Source of the DNA: Hyphomicrobiales bacterium
GTDB lineage: Bacteria > Pseudomonadota > Alphaproteobacteria > Rhizobiales > Beijerinckiaceae
DNA length: 33,754 nt
Assembly (NCBI GenBank): GCA_947455725.1
Contig: CANGPL010000031.1
Span: 1 to 33,754, forward strand
Direction of reading: 5' to 3'
The notes beneath the pieces are model-generated. The model ran no database searches. It was not told where the DNA came from and saw only the letters and a list, made by a program, of their open reading frames with translations. A program made the translations under genes and the position numbers. Shown here piece after piece: positions 33,076-33,754 of the stretch. Every line of letters begins with the position of its first letter. Position 1 is the first letter of the stretch.

Positions 33076-33104
33076 CTTATATATAGACGCAAATGGACCG
33101 TCAA
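33076..33104 (-). promoter_or_regulatory. Promoter of the excisionase-type gene
   Basis: On the minus strand TTGACG (33099-33104) and TATAAG (33076-33081) are 17 nt apart, about 70 nt before the ATG. An AGCTC/GAGCT inverted repeat (33106-33119) lies directly upstream of the -35 and may be a regulatory site. Confidence 0.55.
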
Positions 33105-33143
33105 CAGCTCAAACGAGCTTTCTACGAATAATCAATAACCCGC

Positions 33144-33752
33144 TTAAGTCTTCCGACCTCTTTTAATGACGGGCGCGTCTTTAGCGAGCCTAACGGCTTC
33201 CGTAGCCAATTGGCTCAAGCGGACCATCCCTGTGGGGTGAAGCCCTACATAAAAACCCATATAACGGTTTAATGCTTGCCAAGGATCTAGCAAAATTGGT
33301 CCGGGCGTTGAAAGGACACCATATTTTGAAAAAATTGCATGAAAATCAAGGTATAGACCGCCAATCGTTACCTTTCGGCCGTCAGACGATTTAATCTCTA
33401 AATCGGCGCCCTGCCCCGTAGCAGCCTCCAAATACGCCTTCCTATAAGACTGCCACAGCTTTTCGGGATCAGACTTCATCAACGCGACAACGTGACGAAA
33501 TGCTAAACCATCAGCAACAAGCTTCATGGCTACGACGCAATCCATGAGATGCTCGTATTTATACTCAAAATCCGAGCCTTGTCGGCCTATTTGGCCATCC
33601 TTTTTAAAATCAGGCACACCCTCCCGACGGAACTTTTTTAAAATAGAGTCGAGCGCTGGGCGATCTAGCCACTCAACGATATGCATACCGTCAATGACAT
33701 AAGCGACTTGGCCATGAGTTAAGGACAGGGAGTTTAAATCAAATGATTTCAT
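33144..33752 (-). CDS. Unknown 202-residue protein of the element (start at the window edge)
   Basis: Not recognised. The ATG at 33752 is 2 nt from the end of the window, so the true start may lie upstream. The N-terminal 90 residues (T-H-G-Q-V-A-Y-V-I-D-G, F-E-Y-K-Y-E-H-L-M-D, then LVADGLAFRHVVALM) are arranged loosely like a MerR-type HTH with a following helix, but this is weak. The middle has E-I-K-S-S-D-G-R-K-V-T-I-G-G, and the C-terminus is basic (VIKRGRKT). No signal peptide or membrane segment is seen. Its place before the HTH gene suggests a regulator or an element-specific function. Confidence 0.6.
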   Translation of the reverse strand: MKSFDLNSLSLTHGQVAYVIDGMHIVEWLDRPALDSILKKFRREGVPDFKKDGQIGRQGSDFEYKYEHLMDCVVAMKLVADGLAFRHVVALMKSDPEKLWQSYRKAYLEAATGQGADLEIKSSDGRKVTIGGLYLDFHAIFSKYGVLSTPGPILLDPWQALNRYMGFYVGLHPTGMVRLSQLATEAVRLAKDAPVIKRGRKT

Positions 33753-33754
33753 AA

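Larger units (their letters stand above)
28364..33754. mobile_element. Integrated element at tRNA-Phe (left part; right end outside the window)
   Basis: Directly downstream of tRNA-Phe come putative integrase arm sites, four overlapping recombinase-operon genes (28473-32624), an excisionase-type HTH gene and an unknown gene that reaches the window edge. An integrase next to a tRNA 3' end is the standard layout of genomic islands and integrative conjugative elements. No second copy of the tRNA tail occurs before 33754, so the far attachment site must lie beyond the window. No conjugation, phage or resistance genes are visible in the part shown. Confidence 0.75.

Noticed and set aside
28364-33754. 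Prophage
   Set aside because: Integrases and an excisionase-type protein are present, but no phage structural, lysis or replication genes are seen in this part, so only an integrated element of unknown kind is claimed.
1-33754. CRISPR array
   Set aside because: No regularly spaced repeat series was seen; the repeats found are pairs or triplets with regulatory or att-like placement.

Overview
The window is chromosomal DNA of an alphaproteobacterium, most likely of the order Hyphomicrobiales (Rhizobiales). This rests on gene order and protein families, not on any database search: rplM-rpsI next to a PaaI-type thioesterase, an enoyl-CoA hydratase and an O-acetylhomoserine sulfhydrylase; CtaA (heme A synthase) with a DUF2842 protein; the block CBP3 chaperone-yceD-plsX-fabH-ihfA-merR-tRNA-Pro with divergent bamE; and the block glyA-nrdR-ribD-ribE-ribH-nusB-thiL-(MFS)-hppA. 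All of these are typical neighbours in that order of bacteria.

Layout. (1) 1-7198 is a housekeeping segment: the start of rpsI, rplM, a hotdog thioesterase and two very small coupled membrane ORFs on the minus strand; then an ECH-family protein and a CoA-binding protein (coupled, plus strand), a Tat-type dienelactone hydrolase (minus), a MetY-type sulfhydrylase and a universal stress protein (plus), ctaA (minus) and a DUF2842 protein (plus). The stress-protein start codon sits directly behind a perfect 16-bp hairpin that contains its Shine-Dalgarno sequence. (2) 7199-12592 is an accessory block: about 350 bp of non-coding DNA with dyads, a decayed pilin pseudogene, and an archaic (Csu/SCPU-type) chaperone-usher pilus operon of four genes (pilin, chaperone, usher, two-domain tip protein). 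(3) The pilus block ends beside tRNA-Pro(GGG). The last 27 nt of that tRNA are repeated 124 bp further on, as expected of an old integration site. (4) 12944-18382 carries a secreted hypothetical protein, the merR-ihfA-fabH-plsX-yceD-CBP3 cluster on the minus strand, and divergent bamE, closed by a strong bidirectional terminator. (5) 18469-27613 is one long minus-strand run: glyA, nrdR, the riboflavin genes ribD-ribE-ribH, nusB, thiL, an MFS transporter and a K+-independent-type proton pyrophosphatase. (6) 27928-28363 holds a small unknown gene and tRNA-Phe(GAA) with a good promoter. (7) 28364 to the end is the left part of an integrated element at the 3' end of tRNA-Phe. It has three different tyrosine recombinases plus a 67-aa protein in one translationally coupled minus-strand operon running toward the tRNA, preceded by an excisionase-type HTH protein and an unknown 202-residue protein at the window edge. 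The middle recombinase is split by a single in-frame TGA between its DNA-binding half and its catalytic half.

The parts most worth a second look are the coupled multi-recombinase module with its split member, the Shine-Dalgarno-sequestering hairpin in front of the stress protein, the tRNA-Pro tail duplication next to the pilus operon, the pilin pseudogene, and the coupled pair of tiny membrane proteins. No CRISPR array, rRNA, intact IS or known riboswitch was recognised.
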